Part shown: positions 24,246 through 39,900 of the stretch, piece after piece
Numbering within the stretch: position 1 is the stretch's first letter
Layout of the letters: each line of letters begins with the position of its first letter
From: Ceratotherium simum simum
Taxonomy: Eukaryota; Chordata; Mammalia; Perissodactyla; Rhinocerotidae
Assembly (NCBI RefSeq): GCF_000283155.1
Contig: NW_004454266.1
Location: forward strand, 723,131 to 787,130
Length of the DNA stretch: 64,000 nucleotides
Reading direction: 5' to 3'
Program-made: the position numbers and the translations under genes
The notes under the pieces: generated by a model
What the model saw: the letters and a program-made list of their open reading frames with translations, nothing else
What the model was told of the DNA's origin: nothing
Database searches by the model: none

Positions 24246-27200
24246 GATTTTTCCTATTTCCTCAGAGCTTATTTTGGATTCAAACTTTCTCAGAGAGTCT
24301 GCTCTCCCCCAACAGGGATTGCTGAGAGGTGTTAGGCTAGAAGAAAGAGGACAACCTCCCTATTCTCACCAGTCCCCAATTTTCACTCCTTTTTCTTCTA
24401 GGAAGTATACTAGGCTTTACGAATAAAACCATGAATAACATAGAGCTCCTAACTTCAAAGAGTTCAGGTCTAATAGTAGAAAGGCTGACTGACTTCTGGT
24501 TTCCTAGCAGAATGCCCACTTGGCCACTGGGCTTGCTGACCAGCAGCAGGTTGACAGAGTTGGGGAAGGAGAGAATATGTGGTGGTGGCTCCTCATAGTG
24601 AAGAGGCAGACCCTACTTCCCTGAATTACTGTGTTCCCAGGGGTATGAAGATGGATTCTCCTTTGAGTCAGGGTCATGGAGGGAAAATGATATTAGGGGC
24701 TATGCTAGATCATTGGGCAAAGAGTCTCAGGTATCAAGATTTTAGTATGAAGTCACCAGCTAAGAGTCAACTGCACGATGAAGCTGAGTGGGTGGCCAAG
24801 GCTTAGGAGAACTGGTCACCCCTATCTAAATTAATCACACCAAGAGCTAGAGCGGAAGTTACCACAAACCAAGAAGAGGATTCAACCTTACTGGCATTTT
24901 GTTCCTCTCCTTCCTCACTTCCCCAATACCAGAAGGAGTAGGAGCAGGAAGAGGAGGGACCATGAGGGGTAGACAATGCTCTCACCCTTCTACTCCAAGC
25001 TACTTGACCAAATCTAGTGCTGGCTGCTGGCTGGGGATATATATATATAAAAAAGCATTGATGTGAAAATGTTATCAAAACAATAATAAACAGGCCTTTG
25101 TGTGTAAATTAGACCTTAATAGAAGCAAAGGAAAAATAAACAGTCTTAATAACCAGAGAACACTTTTAGAAACTGAACATGACTCACAAATTAGGGACTC
25201 TGACTCAGGGTCATTAGGGAAGTTGGCTATCAGTGGAAAGGGAGGAAGTAGGTAGAGCAGTTTAAGGCAGTAACCATAAAACCATTCCACATTTACACCC
25301 CATACATTAGACTCCTTAGTAAACTACATATGTCATTAATCCCTGATGTATGTTTAACGATTAGAAAATCTAATGACTGGGGTCAGATTTCCTTATTTGA
25401 CATTGAATGTAGGCTCCTTCCTGCCTCAGTGTCTTTGCTCATACTTGACATCCTCCTCTGTGTTTTTTAAAATAACAACCTTCTTTCTTTATTCATTTAT
25501 GAAGCTTTACCCAGATGTTCTAGTCCAGTGACTAGTGAACTAGTCCTGAATTCTTATTGTTCAGAGAGGGCCACAGAGTTCTGCAGAGCAGCACTTGGAC
25601 CTGGATATTCTAGTCTGATAACCTCATCTACAATGAGTGGATTGCAGCCTAGAAAGGAGGGGACGTGTGGAAGGCCACCCAGGTGTGTCTGGTAACGTAA
25701 GAGTGGAAACCTTCTGGTCCACGTGCTAGCTTGCAGCCTTGTCTTTAATCCTCTTGTGAATCACCTATCTTTCCACTGGGACTCTAGATTCAGCTTCCAT
25801 GTCTCATACAATCCTATATCCTTTTCTACATCTATGTTCTCAGCATGTTGCCAGATTGAAATGGTGGAGATGGATTTGCACCTGAACACTTCTACTTTCG
25901 CTCCATTTATACTTTTCCTTCTTGTGCCCAACCACAAACTTCTGTGATACTGCTGGTCAGTGAGTGGCGTAGCCTTAAAATTGATGAAGTCAGGTGGTTT
26001 TATGGTGAAGAAACCAAAACTCAGCTCTATCTGCCAACCTAACTCACATACAGAACTCTATGGATGGAGAGGAAATGTAAAAATTTATATTGTCCATTCC
26101 TTTCCACCTTAACTGAATAATGGAAAAATATAGGTCACTAATACATAAACATGCAAATCTGCACTGAGACTTTTTCTCACTTGTTTCTCGATCACCAGAT
26201 CTTGTTACATCAACATCTGTATTTAATACCATTCCTTCCAGTTACTATTTCAGGGCATTTATGCAGCTGCCCGGATGAGTTCAGGTTAGCAGCCCCTTGG
26301 CATTTTCTTCTCTACAAGGGACAAACACAGCTCTTCTAATCTATGCTGGAATCTGAACAACAGAACTCATCGGGGCATATTTAACTTTTATCTCTGTACC
26401 CTGGAATTGTTGGTATAAAACACTATTTTTACTTTTCCTTGTATAAATCTGTGACATTCTTCATTTTATTTTATTTTCCATGGTTGGAGTGAGTGAGAAA
26501 GCATACAGAGAGTTAACCAGACTCTCTATGCTTTCATTAGTTTTGCTGTCAAATTAGTAGTGTTCCCTTTCCCTGCCCTGTCTATTCTCCAACAGGAGCT
26601 TGTGCTTATAGTTGCTTGAACCATCATATTTATGCCTAGAATTTGAGTTAGTAGTTAAGAAATTGCATTTATCAGCTCTCCTGTGTTCACCTTAGAGAAT
26701 TCCCTTAATTCTCCGAGTCGAGTTTTGCTCTGAACATTTGGACAAATCAGCACTGATAAAGACCCTTTAAAAATGTGAAAATATCACACATACATTTCAT
26801 TTTATGTCTTCATTTATTATTTAATTTTCAAACCAGGTAAATATATGAAAAATTTTAAATATAAATTTTAAGATATCACTGAGATAGAGCCATTGCTTGT
26901 GTCACTTCTCTTTGTGAAACTGTGGAAAAAAGTTGAGTCAGAGGAGATATAAGTGAAAACAGCTAATATTTAAAAATATCAGGTAGAGCTCAAAGAGTGG
27001 ATTGGTGATCAGCTGTTTCTGAGAAGCCATCTGAATGTATTTCAGAAATAAAAGAATCCAAGTGTTCTACCTTCTCCATCTCTCTCCTTCCTTTAGCAGC
27101 TGAGGAAGGATTTTTTTCGCATCTATCTCTCCAAACATTTATTCTCTGATTCTAGAAAGAGAGAGAAATACACTAAACCATTCTCCTGTTGAGTGTAGTT

Positions 27201-28335
27201 CCAGGTTACCTTTCTAGTCTCCTACCATGACTTATCAGAGTTTCCATTTTTTCTTCCTCTTTCCCTTCCTTCCTTCGTATCTTCCTTCCTTCCTTTTTAA
27301 TATAGGAATATTTTGACTGGATTCTGATCTATTAGAGTGGAATTCTGGCTCATTATCATTAATTACACTCTAACTTTCCATTCCTAAGCTGTTTTTCATG
27401 ATCAAAGACACTGACCCTCACCATCTTGGGCATCAGGGTAGGAGTAAGTAGCGCTCACCAATGATGGGAAAGAGGACTGGAATAATGTATCAGTTGGCTA
27501 GAGGGGACGAAGAGGTAGGATGCAGCTTTAGTCTTAGGAAAAACAGTAAGAAAGTCCAACTGAGGAAGGAGATGTTGGAGAGAAGCTCCCTGTGTTTTCT
27601 TCCCTCATTCCTTCTTTCAGAAGCATAATCTACCTGTGATGTCAGAGACTCCAGGAGACCACGGAAACTTCAGACGCATTTTCCAGTTTATTTTTCAGCC
27701 CATGAGCCTCCAGGATTTGAGATGGTCACTCTGTGTAGGAAAGTGTTATCGATGTGAGTCCCTTCTCCTCAAGGGAACTGTCCCCTCTAAGGCCCATGCA
27801 CATAGAGATGACTCACAGAGATGATTGGTGTCAGGAGTGCAGCAGCCACACTATTCCCTCAGGGTAAAAGAGCACTGCCAGGGCAGGCAGTTCCCTGCTG
27901 AGGGACCTCATCTGCTTGTCTGTGTAGGGAGCAGGCTGGTGGGGTAAAGTTTTCTCTCCTGTTCTCTGAAATATCAGCTCTAAGGCTATGGGTTCTAGAA
28001 GTCCTTAAGATATTATGCTCTTCAATCCATACCTGCTGAACAAGATCCATCCTCACACAGCGCCCTGTATAACCAGTAATGACCTTTATTAATGGAAAGT
28101 GTCTCTAATGCTGACTTCTTTTGCTGTTGTTGAACACAAACACTTCCTCTCAGAATTTAAGAAAGGCCTTCCTCTGGGGGAGTAAAGAGAGTCAGTTAAA
28201 GCATAGAAAAATTTTTCCTGAGTTCACTAAGGAGAGATTTAGGAAATCTTTCTAGTACAGCATCTGTGACAGGAGAGGAAGAGCCCCATCAAGTCTGAAG
28301 AACCATCATTACAGTGAATGTGTTATGTTTTTTAC
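24246..28335. other. Intergenic; no gene seen
   Basis: No coding similarity was found. Minor items are a possible L2 piece at 25395-25525 (GCTCCTTCCTGCCTCAGTGT), a (AT)n run at 25035-25050, and a CTTCC-rich pyrimidine tract at 27249-27297. Open frames up to about 90 codons have no recognisable family. Confidence 0.4.
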
Positions 28336-29070
28336 GAATGGCTATAATTAACAAGACAGGAAACAACATGTGTTGGAGAGGATGTGGAGAGAAGGGAACT
28401 CTCATACACTGCTGGTGGGAGTGCAAACTGGTGCAGCCACTACGGAAAACAGTATGGAGATTCCTCAAAAAATCAACGATAGAACTACCATATGATCCAG
28501 CTATTCCACTGTTGGGTATTTATCCAAAGAACTTGAAAACACCAATTTGCAAAGGTACATGCACCCCTGTGTTCATTGCAGCCTTATTCACGATAGCCAA
28601 GACTTAGAAGCAACCTAAGTGCCCATCAAGGGACGAATGGATAAAGAAGCTGTGGTATATATACACAATGGAATACTACTCAGCCATAAGAAACGACGAA
28701 ATCCAGCCATTTGTGACAACATGGATGGACATTGAGGGTATAATGCAAAGTGAAATAAGTCAGAGGGAGAAGGTCAAATACCGTATGATTTCCTTCATTA
28801 AGTAGTAGATAATAACAACAATAAACAAATACATAGGGACAGAGATTGGATTGGTGGTTACCAGAGGGGAAGGGGGGAGGGAGGAGGGTGAAAGGGATAA
28901 TTCGGTACATGTGTGTGGTGATGGGTTGTAATTAGTATTTTGGTGGTGAACATGATGTAATCCATGCAGAAATAGAAGTACAATGATGTACACCTGAAAT
29001 TTTTACAATGTTATAAACCAATGTTACTGCAATAAACAAACAAAAAAAAATTAAAAAAAAAAAATAAAGA
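28336..29070 (+). mobile_element. 5'-truncated L1 (+)
   Basis: This starts inside the C-terminal end of ORF2 ([20 protein letters not shown] at 28350-28410) and runs through the 3' UTR to an A-rich tail at 29038-29066. It is closely similar, with only scattered differences, to 1090-1815. The first 270 bases are an open frame that retains the CWRGCGEKG and [14 protein letters not shown] cysteine region. No clean target-site duplication was found, so the 5' junction may have been altered. Confidence 0.92.
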
Positions 29071-29224
29071 TAGTAATTTGAATTCACTAACTGGAGGGCT
29101 GCTTCAAGACCAACTCATTTGCAAATTGGAAAGTCCCCAAAAGCTTGTCTGATATCTTGTCCTCCTCCTCTTTCCCCTTTTGTGTTTCTTCTTTTCTTAT
29201 TGCCTCCTAGGAATTGACATATAG

Positions 29225-29400
29225 CACAAAAACACTGAACTAGGCCAGGGTTTTAACCCTGGTCGAATGACTGATCTACTCTATAACTTTGTACAAGTCA
29301 TTTCACTTTCGTGAGGCTCAGATTGCTCATCTGTAAAGTGAGAAAGAGCCAATTCTCATTATTTGGTGTAGTTATGTCACTTCTTTAAAGTTGTCATGAA
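29225..29400 (+). repeat. MIR SINE (+)
   Basis: GGTTTTAACCCTGGTCGAAT is followed by TTTGTACAAGTCATTTCACT and GGCTCAGATTGCTCATCTGT. This is the MIR tRNA-like region and core in the right order. Confidence 0.78.
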
Positions 29401-30221
29401 CACTGAAATGGAGAATACTGAATTCTCTCTCTTGCTCTAGGTGAAATTCAGGGTTAGATTCAATCGAATCTCCGATCACATTTTGTCAACTGGTCAAGAT
29501 ACAATCCTGTTTTAAGTGTATTTCTCCTTAAAGATACTCTAGTTAATATATATCATTCATTAATTATGTTGAATGCACAGCCATTGGCACTATGATTCAT
29601 GACTGAGAAACCTTATCTAACAGGTGCATTTTCTCTGTAAAGCACATCTCAGCCTTTTTGCACTTGGGAACATTAGGCAGCACTTTAGCACTATGCTTGC
29701 TGACCATTTACAAGAGTGAAATTACTGAGGGAGTGATGTCAGCATCATGACGAAATGAACTTCCCCCATTAAACTCTCCCCCTCTAAGACTCAACAAAAA
29801 AGACATTCATATTCCAACAGAAGCTATTCACACAACACAGGGGATGTGTGAGGTACCCAGGTAGCTGTACACGTGAGCTGAGGTACTAGAATCCCCAGAG
29901 TAAGTGGAAGGAGGTAAGAGGAGCTCCCTTCCTTCCCCAAGGACTGCGGCCCAGAGACTGAGACGGCGGCTCTCAGAGGAGGGGGAGGGGTGGCTCGCAG
30001 CGTGAAAACCGGCACTCTCCAAGACCCCTCACAGCCTGTGGGGATCCCCCTACAGAGGGAGCAGAACTGTTGCGAGAGTAGTTTCTACAAGCTAGCCCCG
30101 CAGGAGAGCAGAGAGCAACAGCAAGGCGAGAAACCTCTGAGATCAGGGAGGCAAAAGGAAGCGCCCCTCCCCAGCCTGGCCCACCCAACTGGAGCTTCAG
30201 CACAGCGGTGCTTCAGTTCAG

Positions 30222-30390
30222 CCCCATCCCCAGAGGCAGCGGCCCCCAGGCGCCCGGGCACCACCAGCAGGGGCAGTGTGACCATGCCCCAACCCCACAG
30301 GCAGTGGCCCCCAGGTGCCCAGGTCTGACCAGCAGCAGGATGAGCCTGTACCCCCACTCCAGACGCAGTGGCAGCTCAGGCCCCACCACA
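30222..30390 (+). repeat. 65-bp tandem array in L1 5' UTR
   Basis: Starts at 30222, 30287 and 30352 are spaced exactly 65 bases apart. Each begins CCCCA..CCC and continues into GGCAGTGG or a variant (GGCAGCGG, CGCAGTGG). The first two units are close copies, including GCCCCCAGGYGCCC and an ACCAGCAG block. The third fades after about 30 bases. Confidence 0.8.
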
Positions 30391-30598
30391 CCACAGCTCC
30401 AGCTGCTCCAGCTGGACCAAGCCACGGCCCCAGCTTCCCCGGCTCCACCGTGCCACAGCGAATATGCCCCACCCCCAGCTCCTTCGGCTTGACCACCCCC
30501 CCTCCCCCCAGCTCCAGCTGCTTCGGCTTGGCCCGTACACAGGCTCCAGCTGACTTGGCGCCAGCAACTTCAGCTCACTGCACTCCAGTTCCAGCTTC

Positions 30599-30832
30599 TT
30601 TGGCCCAGCAGAGCTCTAGCTCCTCCTTCAGCCAGCGCACTCCAGTTCCAGCTTTTTTGGCTCAGCAGTGCTCCAGCTCTTCCTTCTTTGGCCCAGCGGT
30701 GCTCTAGCTCCTGCTTCTTTGGCCCAGTGGCACTTCAGCTGCAGCTGCTTCAACCCACCTGCACCCGAGCCCCAGCTGCTTTGGCCTAGCTGTGCTCCAG
30801 TCCCAGCTGTTCCCATGCTCCAGCTCCAGCTG
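30599..30832 (+). repeat. 31-bp tandem array in L1 5' UTR
   Basis: Units begin TTTGGCYCAG or a variant at 30599, 30656, 30687, 30718, 30749 and 30780. Spacing from 30656 on is exactly 31 bases; the 57-base gap after 30599 is one full unit plus one shortened unit. The consensus is about TTTGGCCCAGCGGTGCT followed by CYAGCTCCTGCTTC. A partial unit follows from 30810 and a further short one from 30832. Confidence 0.85.
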
Positions 30833-30966
30833 TTCCCACACTTCCTCCTCAGCAGCCTCCACTCAGCCACATCTCAGATCAGCCAAGGGCCAGTGAGAGC
30901 ACCCGAGGATTGAGGTGGGCCAGAATACACATCCCTTGACCCCCACCCAGTGACAGCAAGAGGAAA

Positions 30967-31950
30967 TTGCAACCATATATTTTCACTATGAGGAAAAGTA
31001 AGCCAACAGTGACAGGCACTATGCAAAAATATGTTAAATCTCCAGACCAAAAGGAAAATAACAAGCACCCAGAAGTCAACTTGGAAAGCACAGAAATGTA
31101 TAACCTTAATGACAGAGAATTCAAAATAGCCATCGTAAAAAAGCTCAATGAAATATAAGAAAACACAGACAGACAATTCAATGAAATCAGGAGTTTCTTC
31201 ACAAAAGAGATTGAAACAATAAAAAAAAATCAGAAATCTTAGAGATGAAGAACATGATAGAGGTGATAAAGACACATCTGGAACCCTTCAGCATCAGAGC
31301 TGACAATATGGAGGAAAGAATTAGCAATATTGAGGACAGCAATGCAGAAATGCTCCAGATGGAGGAGGAAAGAGAACTAAGACTAAAAAGCAATGAAGAA
31401 ACTTGCCGAGAAATATTTGACTCAATTAGGAAGTCCAACATAAGGATTAAAGGTATTCCAGAAGGAGAAGAGAGGGAAAAAGGAGCAGAGAACTTGTTCA
31501 AAGAAATAATAGCTGAGAACTTCCCAAACCTGGAGAATGAGCTGTAAATACCAATGAATGAAATAAATAGATCTCCTAAATATATCAACACAAGAAGACC
31601 CTCTCCAAAGGCATACAGTAGTAAAGCTGGAAAAAGTCAAGGACAAAGAAAAAATATTAAGGGAAGCTAGACCAAAAAAAAAAAAAAAGTAAATATAACA
31701 TGCAAAGGATTTCCTATCAGGCTCTCAGCTGATTTCTCAACAGAAACTTTACAGGCTAGGAGAGAGTGGAACGATATATTCAAAATTCTGAAGGACAAAA
31801 GCTTTCACCAAGAATACTCTATCCAGTGAAAATATCCTTCAGATATGATGGAGGAATAACAATTGTGTCAGATAAACAAAATCTAGGGGAGTTCATTGTC
31901 ATAAGATTCCCACTACAATAAGTGCTCAAGAAGGCCCTCATCCTTGAGAA
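30967..31950 (+). pseudogene. L1 ORF1 (RNA-binding chaperone) remnant
   Basis: The N-terminal part is open at 30967-31158 (KSPDQKENNKHPEVNLES, NLNDREFKIAIVKKLNE) and stops at a TAA at 31156-31158. A second frame at 31245-31547 (100 codons) carries a coiled-coil-like, Glu-rich segment with heptad spacing (MEERISNIEDSNAEMLQMEE) and the start of the RRM (IRIKGIPEGEEREKGAENLF). The C-terminal domain is legible only with frame changes, down to about 31950. A poly-A run at about 31673-31687 inside it is an obvious frameshift site. Confidence 0.85.
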
Positions 31951-32439
31951 AAAAAAGAGAAAGTGTATTCAAAATTTTGAACAAGGAGGAAAATAGGTCA
32001 ACAAAGCCATAAAAATTGCAGTCCTCTATCAAAATAGATTAGCAAACACCTAATTATAAAACCAAAGATCAATGGAAGGTAAGCACCAAGCATAAATATA
32101 ACCTCATCATGTTAAACACGACCTCATAATACAAGAAGGAATAAGATGTGACAACAATAACTTAGAAGGGAAAGAGGAAAGAGATCAGATTGACTTAGTC
32201 TAAGGGAATAAGAGGCCATCAAAAAATGGACTAGCACATCCACAAGATTAGTTATAAAAACCTCATAGTAACCACTAACCAAATAATCAGAACAGAATCA
32301 CACACAATGAACAAAAAGAAAACTAAGAGAACCCCCATACAGAATTACCAAACTGAATTGTTAGTCCGAAACAAATGGGATGAGAAACAAAGATATGCAA
32401 ACAAACCAGAAAAAGAGTGATAAAATAACAACAAACTCC

Positions 32440-36167
<3,728 letters not shown>

Positions 36168-36399
36168 GTGAAATAAGCCAGAAAAAGACAAACAGTGCAT
36201 GATTTCACCATATGTGGAAGATAAATCAACACACGGACACATAGAAGTGTTTAGTGGTTACCAGGGGCTGGGGGGGTGGAGGGATGCACGTATATGGTTA
36301 CTGACAAACAATAATGTACAACAAAAAATTCACAATTAAAAAAAAGAAAAGTGAAATTACCTAAGTAAAAAAAAAACAACTTGTGAAAAATGTGGCACT

Positions 36400-36645
36400 A
36401 AATATGCCATAAAAAGGACACACTTGTTTACAGTATGAGATCCGAAACAAGAGGACAGATCTTCATTTTGTTCAACCTCAGCTCGAACATGCCCATCACA
36501 TGACTCAAATTTTTTTTTGCCATCTACGCCCACTCATGCATGACTGGGAAGGTGCTGCGAGTATTGATTTTAGGGCTACAAAAGAATTTTAGAGAGTAGG
36601 TGATTTCACAAATACTGAATCCACAAATAACCAGGATTGATTCTC
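36400..36645 (+). mobile_element. DNA transposon remnant, Tigger-like
   Basis: The stretch TGACTGGGAAGGTGCTGCGA, then GATTTTAGGGCTACAAAAGA and CACAAATACTGAATCCACAA, ending AACCAGGATTGATTC, matches my recollection of the 3' terminal part of a TcMar-Tigger element. No opposite inverted repeat was found nearby, and the match is short. Confidence 0.4.
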
Positions 36646-36660
36646 TTCCAATCTTCTCTA

Positions 36661-38006
36661 TTGTTGTGACCTTTCATGTTTTCTTTTCACTTAACACTGT
36701 TTAACATATTTTCAGAAGGCCAGGGTTTACGAATCAAATGACCATTTTTGTTCATTCATTCACCATTAGGTATTTCTATTTATTCTTTCACTAACTACTT
36801 TTGAAATAGTAGTTTGTCACTAATTACTTATGAAATAGCTACAATGGACTTGGGAAACAAAGATGAATAAGATATACTATCTGCCATATATATTATTTAC
36901 TTCTAGCTTGTAGTCTAGTGAAGAGAAAAACTAAATGGCGAGACTCTGTAAATCTTTAATAGAAACCATGGAAAACTAAGATTTATCTTGGTAAAATCTT
37001 GCTGGATAGAATACCATCTCTTTTGCATGAAAGTGAATTGATAATCCTCAAGAAGCTTTGGAAGATATAGAATAAAACAATATTTCAAGTTATGTTCATG
37101 AGATACAGTTTTTTAGGACTCTTTGGATGTAAGTTGCCTGTGATGTCAGGGTGGGGTGTGGGGAACTAATAATCAGATAACATTACTGGGCTCTGGCTTG
37201 TGAAATATTCTAGCAACATGACGGGACCCATGGGAATGTGTGCTTTCCTTTCCAAGTGGAATTACTGATGCAAATGGGGTATATCTGTGACCAAACCCAC
37301 AGTGATATAAATGGTTACTAAACTTGAGCTTGAAGTTAGCCCCTCTGAAGATTTTGAGAATCTATGAGGTATGTTCAAGAACGAATTCTCCTGGCCCTTC
37401 CTCCCCAGTGTCTTCATCACACCTTCATGCTCTTGCTCTGTGAGAATGCTGACTGCCTCCTTTACTTAGCCATCCTCTGTGGAGATTGATGTCACTTTCC
37501 CTACCCTGGCTGTGGGATAGATGACTGCTGTCCCCTGTACTTGTTTTTCATAGGCAAGGAAACAGGCCATCCCAGAATTCCCCTCAGTGCAACTGAAATC
37601 AAATTGTAGCTTATTGGAGAGTCTACTGTAGAGTCAGTTTAATGGGAGTAAATATAATGCAGATAAGTATTTGCTATTATACTGTCCTGCATGTATTTGA
37701 ATGTCTTTGTCCATGATAATTCATCTGGACAATAGTATACCACAGTTCATCTGGAACTGCTCATGACTTTCTCACATTTTTCAGTCTAGGCCAAATGAAG
37801 CCCAGGAAACCAAGGAAGGTGAGACTATAATTTTCATGTGAATATCATGTCTACTTTTGGAGACATCATTTTCTGGCCCAGGCTTAATCTCTTACCAGGA
37901 TAACTAACAATACAAACATCTACAGCCCACAAGTGATCTTTGCCTCCAACCATGGGATTGTGGTTTGGACCTGTGGCCTCAACAAGACAAGAAAAAGTGT
38001 TTTGAC
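36661..38006. other. Intergenic; no gene seen
   Basis: Possible L2- or MIR-like phrase at 36840-36930 (TGGACTTGGGAAACAAAGAT). Otherwise unique-looking DNA. Confidence 0.35.
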
Positions 38007-38227
38007 AAAAATCTTTGTCAGGGCTGGCCTGGTGGCATAGTGGTTAAATTCATGTGCTCCACTTCACCAGCCCAGGGTTTGTGGGTTAAGATCTTGGGTG
38101 TGGACCTACACACCACTCATCAAGCCATGCTGTGGCAGCATCCCACATACAAAATAGAGGAAGATTGGCACAGATGTTAACTCAGGGACAATCTTCCTCA
38201 CCAAAAAAAAAAAAAAAAATTTTGTCA
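38007..38227 (+). mobile_element. ERE-type SINE (+)
   Basis: It starts GGGCTGGCCTGGTGGCATAG at 38021, the tRNA-like head with an A-box-like TGGCATAGTGG. GCCATGCTGTGGCAGCATCC and GAAGATTGGCACAGATGTTA follow, and it ends in a run of A to 38219. Flanking AAAAATCTTTGTCA (38007-38020) and AAAAAATTTTGTCA (38214-38227) are a probable imperfect target-site duplication overlapping the tail. Confidence 0.9.
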
Positions 38228-38720
38228 AATACCTCTCAAAGTTAAGATTATTCAGACTTTTCAAGGGAAACTTGATTCCTCTCTAAAGTGGTGTTTCTCT
38301 ATCAGTTTCATATTTGGAGCAGACCTGCTCCATGTTAGGATCACAAAATGACTGTCAATAATCTTGTGCCTCCTTCATTTTGGATTGTGTCCAAATTGTT
38401 TTGTTCACTAAGATTAATGTCCCTATATCAACCACAAAAATTGCTGTGAGAAATAAAATTAAACAGCATATGTGAAATTGATGGAAGCGTATAAAATCCT
38501 CAAGACATGCCGAGTTCCCCAGTGCAGACTCTGACAATGAGACTCCTCATCACTGTGTGTTTTGCTGGGGTAAGTCAGGTAAGCCTGACTGAATTCAGGC
38601 TTGTTAAAGCCCGTGCTCAAGGTTTTTAGGTGTGGAGAACTGTTCTGAGAGCTAAAATTAAAAAATGTGGTTCTCTAAAGGAGCTTATATCTAGTTGGAC
38701 AAAGGACCACGTTTTCCTTA
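38228..38720. other. Intergenic; no gene seen
   Basis: No recognisable coding or repeat content. Confidence 0.35.
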
Positions 38721-39900
38721 ATGCAGAGAGAAATCCTGCAATTTATAAGAAAAGTAATGCAAATAAAAATGGGTAAAACATATGAAAAGGTAAAGCACAG
38801 AAGCAGAAATTTAAAAAGACAAATGGAAGAAGAGATTCAATTTCTCATCACTTGTCAAGGAAATGGATATGAAAACAGCAATAAAATAGTATGTTTACAC
38901 ATCAGAGTGACAAATATTAAAAGTATATTAAGATATAATGCTGGTGAAAAGTTTGTGTATTTACTTTCATATGCTTTTCAGAATGACTATTGCCTCCGTG
39001 GAAAGCAATTTGGCCATATTTATTAAAATTTTTAAAGTGCATTTATTTTAAGCCAGGAATCGCAATTCTGGAAATTTGTACCCTGAATGTGGAAGAATAG
39101 TGGGCAAAGATATATGGAATAGAAGGCTTATTGCAAGTTTGTAATGAAGCACATGGATAATTATCTAAATGCACAGCTTTAGGAAAGCATTGAATTCATA
39201 TTTTTATGTTATAGATTCAATATAGGTATTAAAAACAAGATAGTGATTATATTAGCACCTATACACGTGTGAGTCGGTATTTGTAACTACATATTTCTAT
39301 TCATGGGGAAAAGTAAAGAAGGGTACACAATAGATTCTGAACATAGGTTACATGAGGAGGGCCTGGCAGATGAGTGGATGGTTTGTGGGAGAAGAAGAAA
39401 AACACAGTGACAAGAAAGAAGCAAAAGAGGAAGCCAAAAAAAAAAAAAAAAAAAAGATTCACGAAAAAGGTAGCTTTAAATGCCGCTGTGCCATACACAA
39501 TATGATACCTTTTATATAAAATCATATGTTGTGTATATTTCTATGGAAAAAGACATTTCAGTATAGGGAGATTCATATCTACTGCTTTGTAGTAGTATAC
39601 ATCCATGATGTATATAAATGTATATACACGTTATTTAGTGCAAAAATCAAATTTGATAGTAACATCTGTATTGTGAGTCCATTTTGGTAAAAAGACACAT
39701 GTAAACTCTCAGGTCCACCAATCAGCCAAGCAGTCAGAGCTAACTCCTTTGTGCGTGCGCGCGCGCGCGCGTGTGTTTGTGTGCAGTGTATATGTATGTG
39801 TACCATCAATTGTGTTCTATGTTTGAAGGGAAGAAAGAAAGAAGATTCTTTTTATTTTAGAGACTATTATTTTATTTGTAATGTTACAATAAGTATGTAT
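38721..39900 (+). mobile_element. Old L1M fragment: ORF2 end and 3' UTR (+)
   Basis: GCAATTTGGCCATATTTATT, the nearby AATGCAAATAAAAATGGG and the later GCAATTCTGGAAATTTGTAC follow the order of the C-terminal ORF2 coding DNA of old L1M elements. A 101-codon open frame at 38721-39026 is a decayed piece of it. The 3' UTR-like end is near 39830-39893. The region also holds an A-run at 39436-39455. Confidence 0.55.
39751..39776. repeat. Alternating GT/GC dinucleotide tract
   Basis: There are 26 bases of strict purine-pyrimidine alternation with eight consecutive GC steps, followed by GT/AT-rich alternation. Such tracts can adopt Z-DNA. The open frames through it (runs of Arg-Ala or Ala-Arg) come from the dinucleotide and are not genes. 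Confidence 0.9.

Larger units (their letters stand above)
29726..30966 (+). promoter_or_regulatory. L1 5' UTR, GC-rich, with tandem arrays
   Basis: This is the only strongly GC-rich, CpG-containing stretch in the window. L1 5' UTRs contain the internal promoter. Here it carries two tandem arrays (entries at 30222 and 30599). Open frames across it in several frames (up to 130 codons) are Pro/Ser/Gln-rich on one strand and Gly/Trp-rich on the other. The 31-bp repeat unit is not a multiple of three, which argues that these frames are not selected coding sequence. Confidence 0.7.

Noticed and set aside
30599..30832. Regularly spaced repeats that could suggest a CRISPR-like array.
   Set aside because: Units are contiguous 31-bp tandem repeats without unique spacers, inside a mammalian L1 5' UTR.
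29990..30913. Several overlapping open frames of 60-130 codons on both strands, Pro/Ser-rich or Gly/Trp-rich.
   Set aside because: They lie in a GC-rich L1 5' UTR, where stop codons are rare by composition, and cross a 31-bp array whose unit is not a multiple of three. No family similarity.
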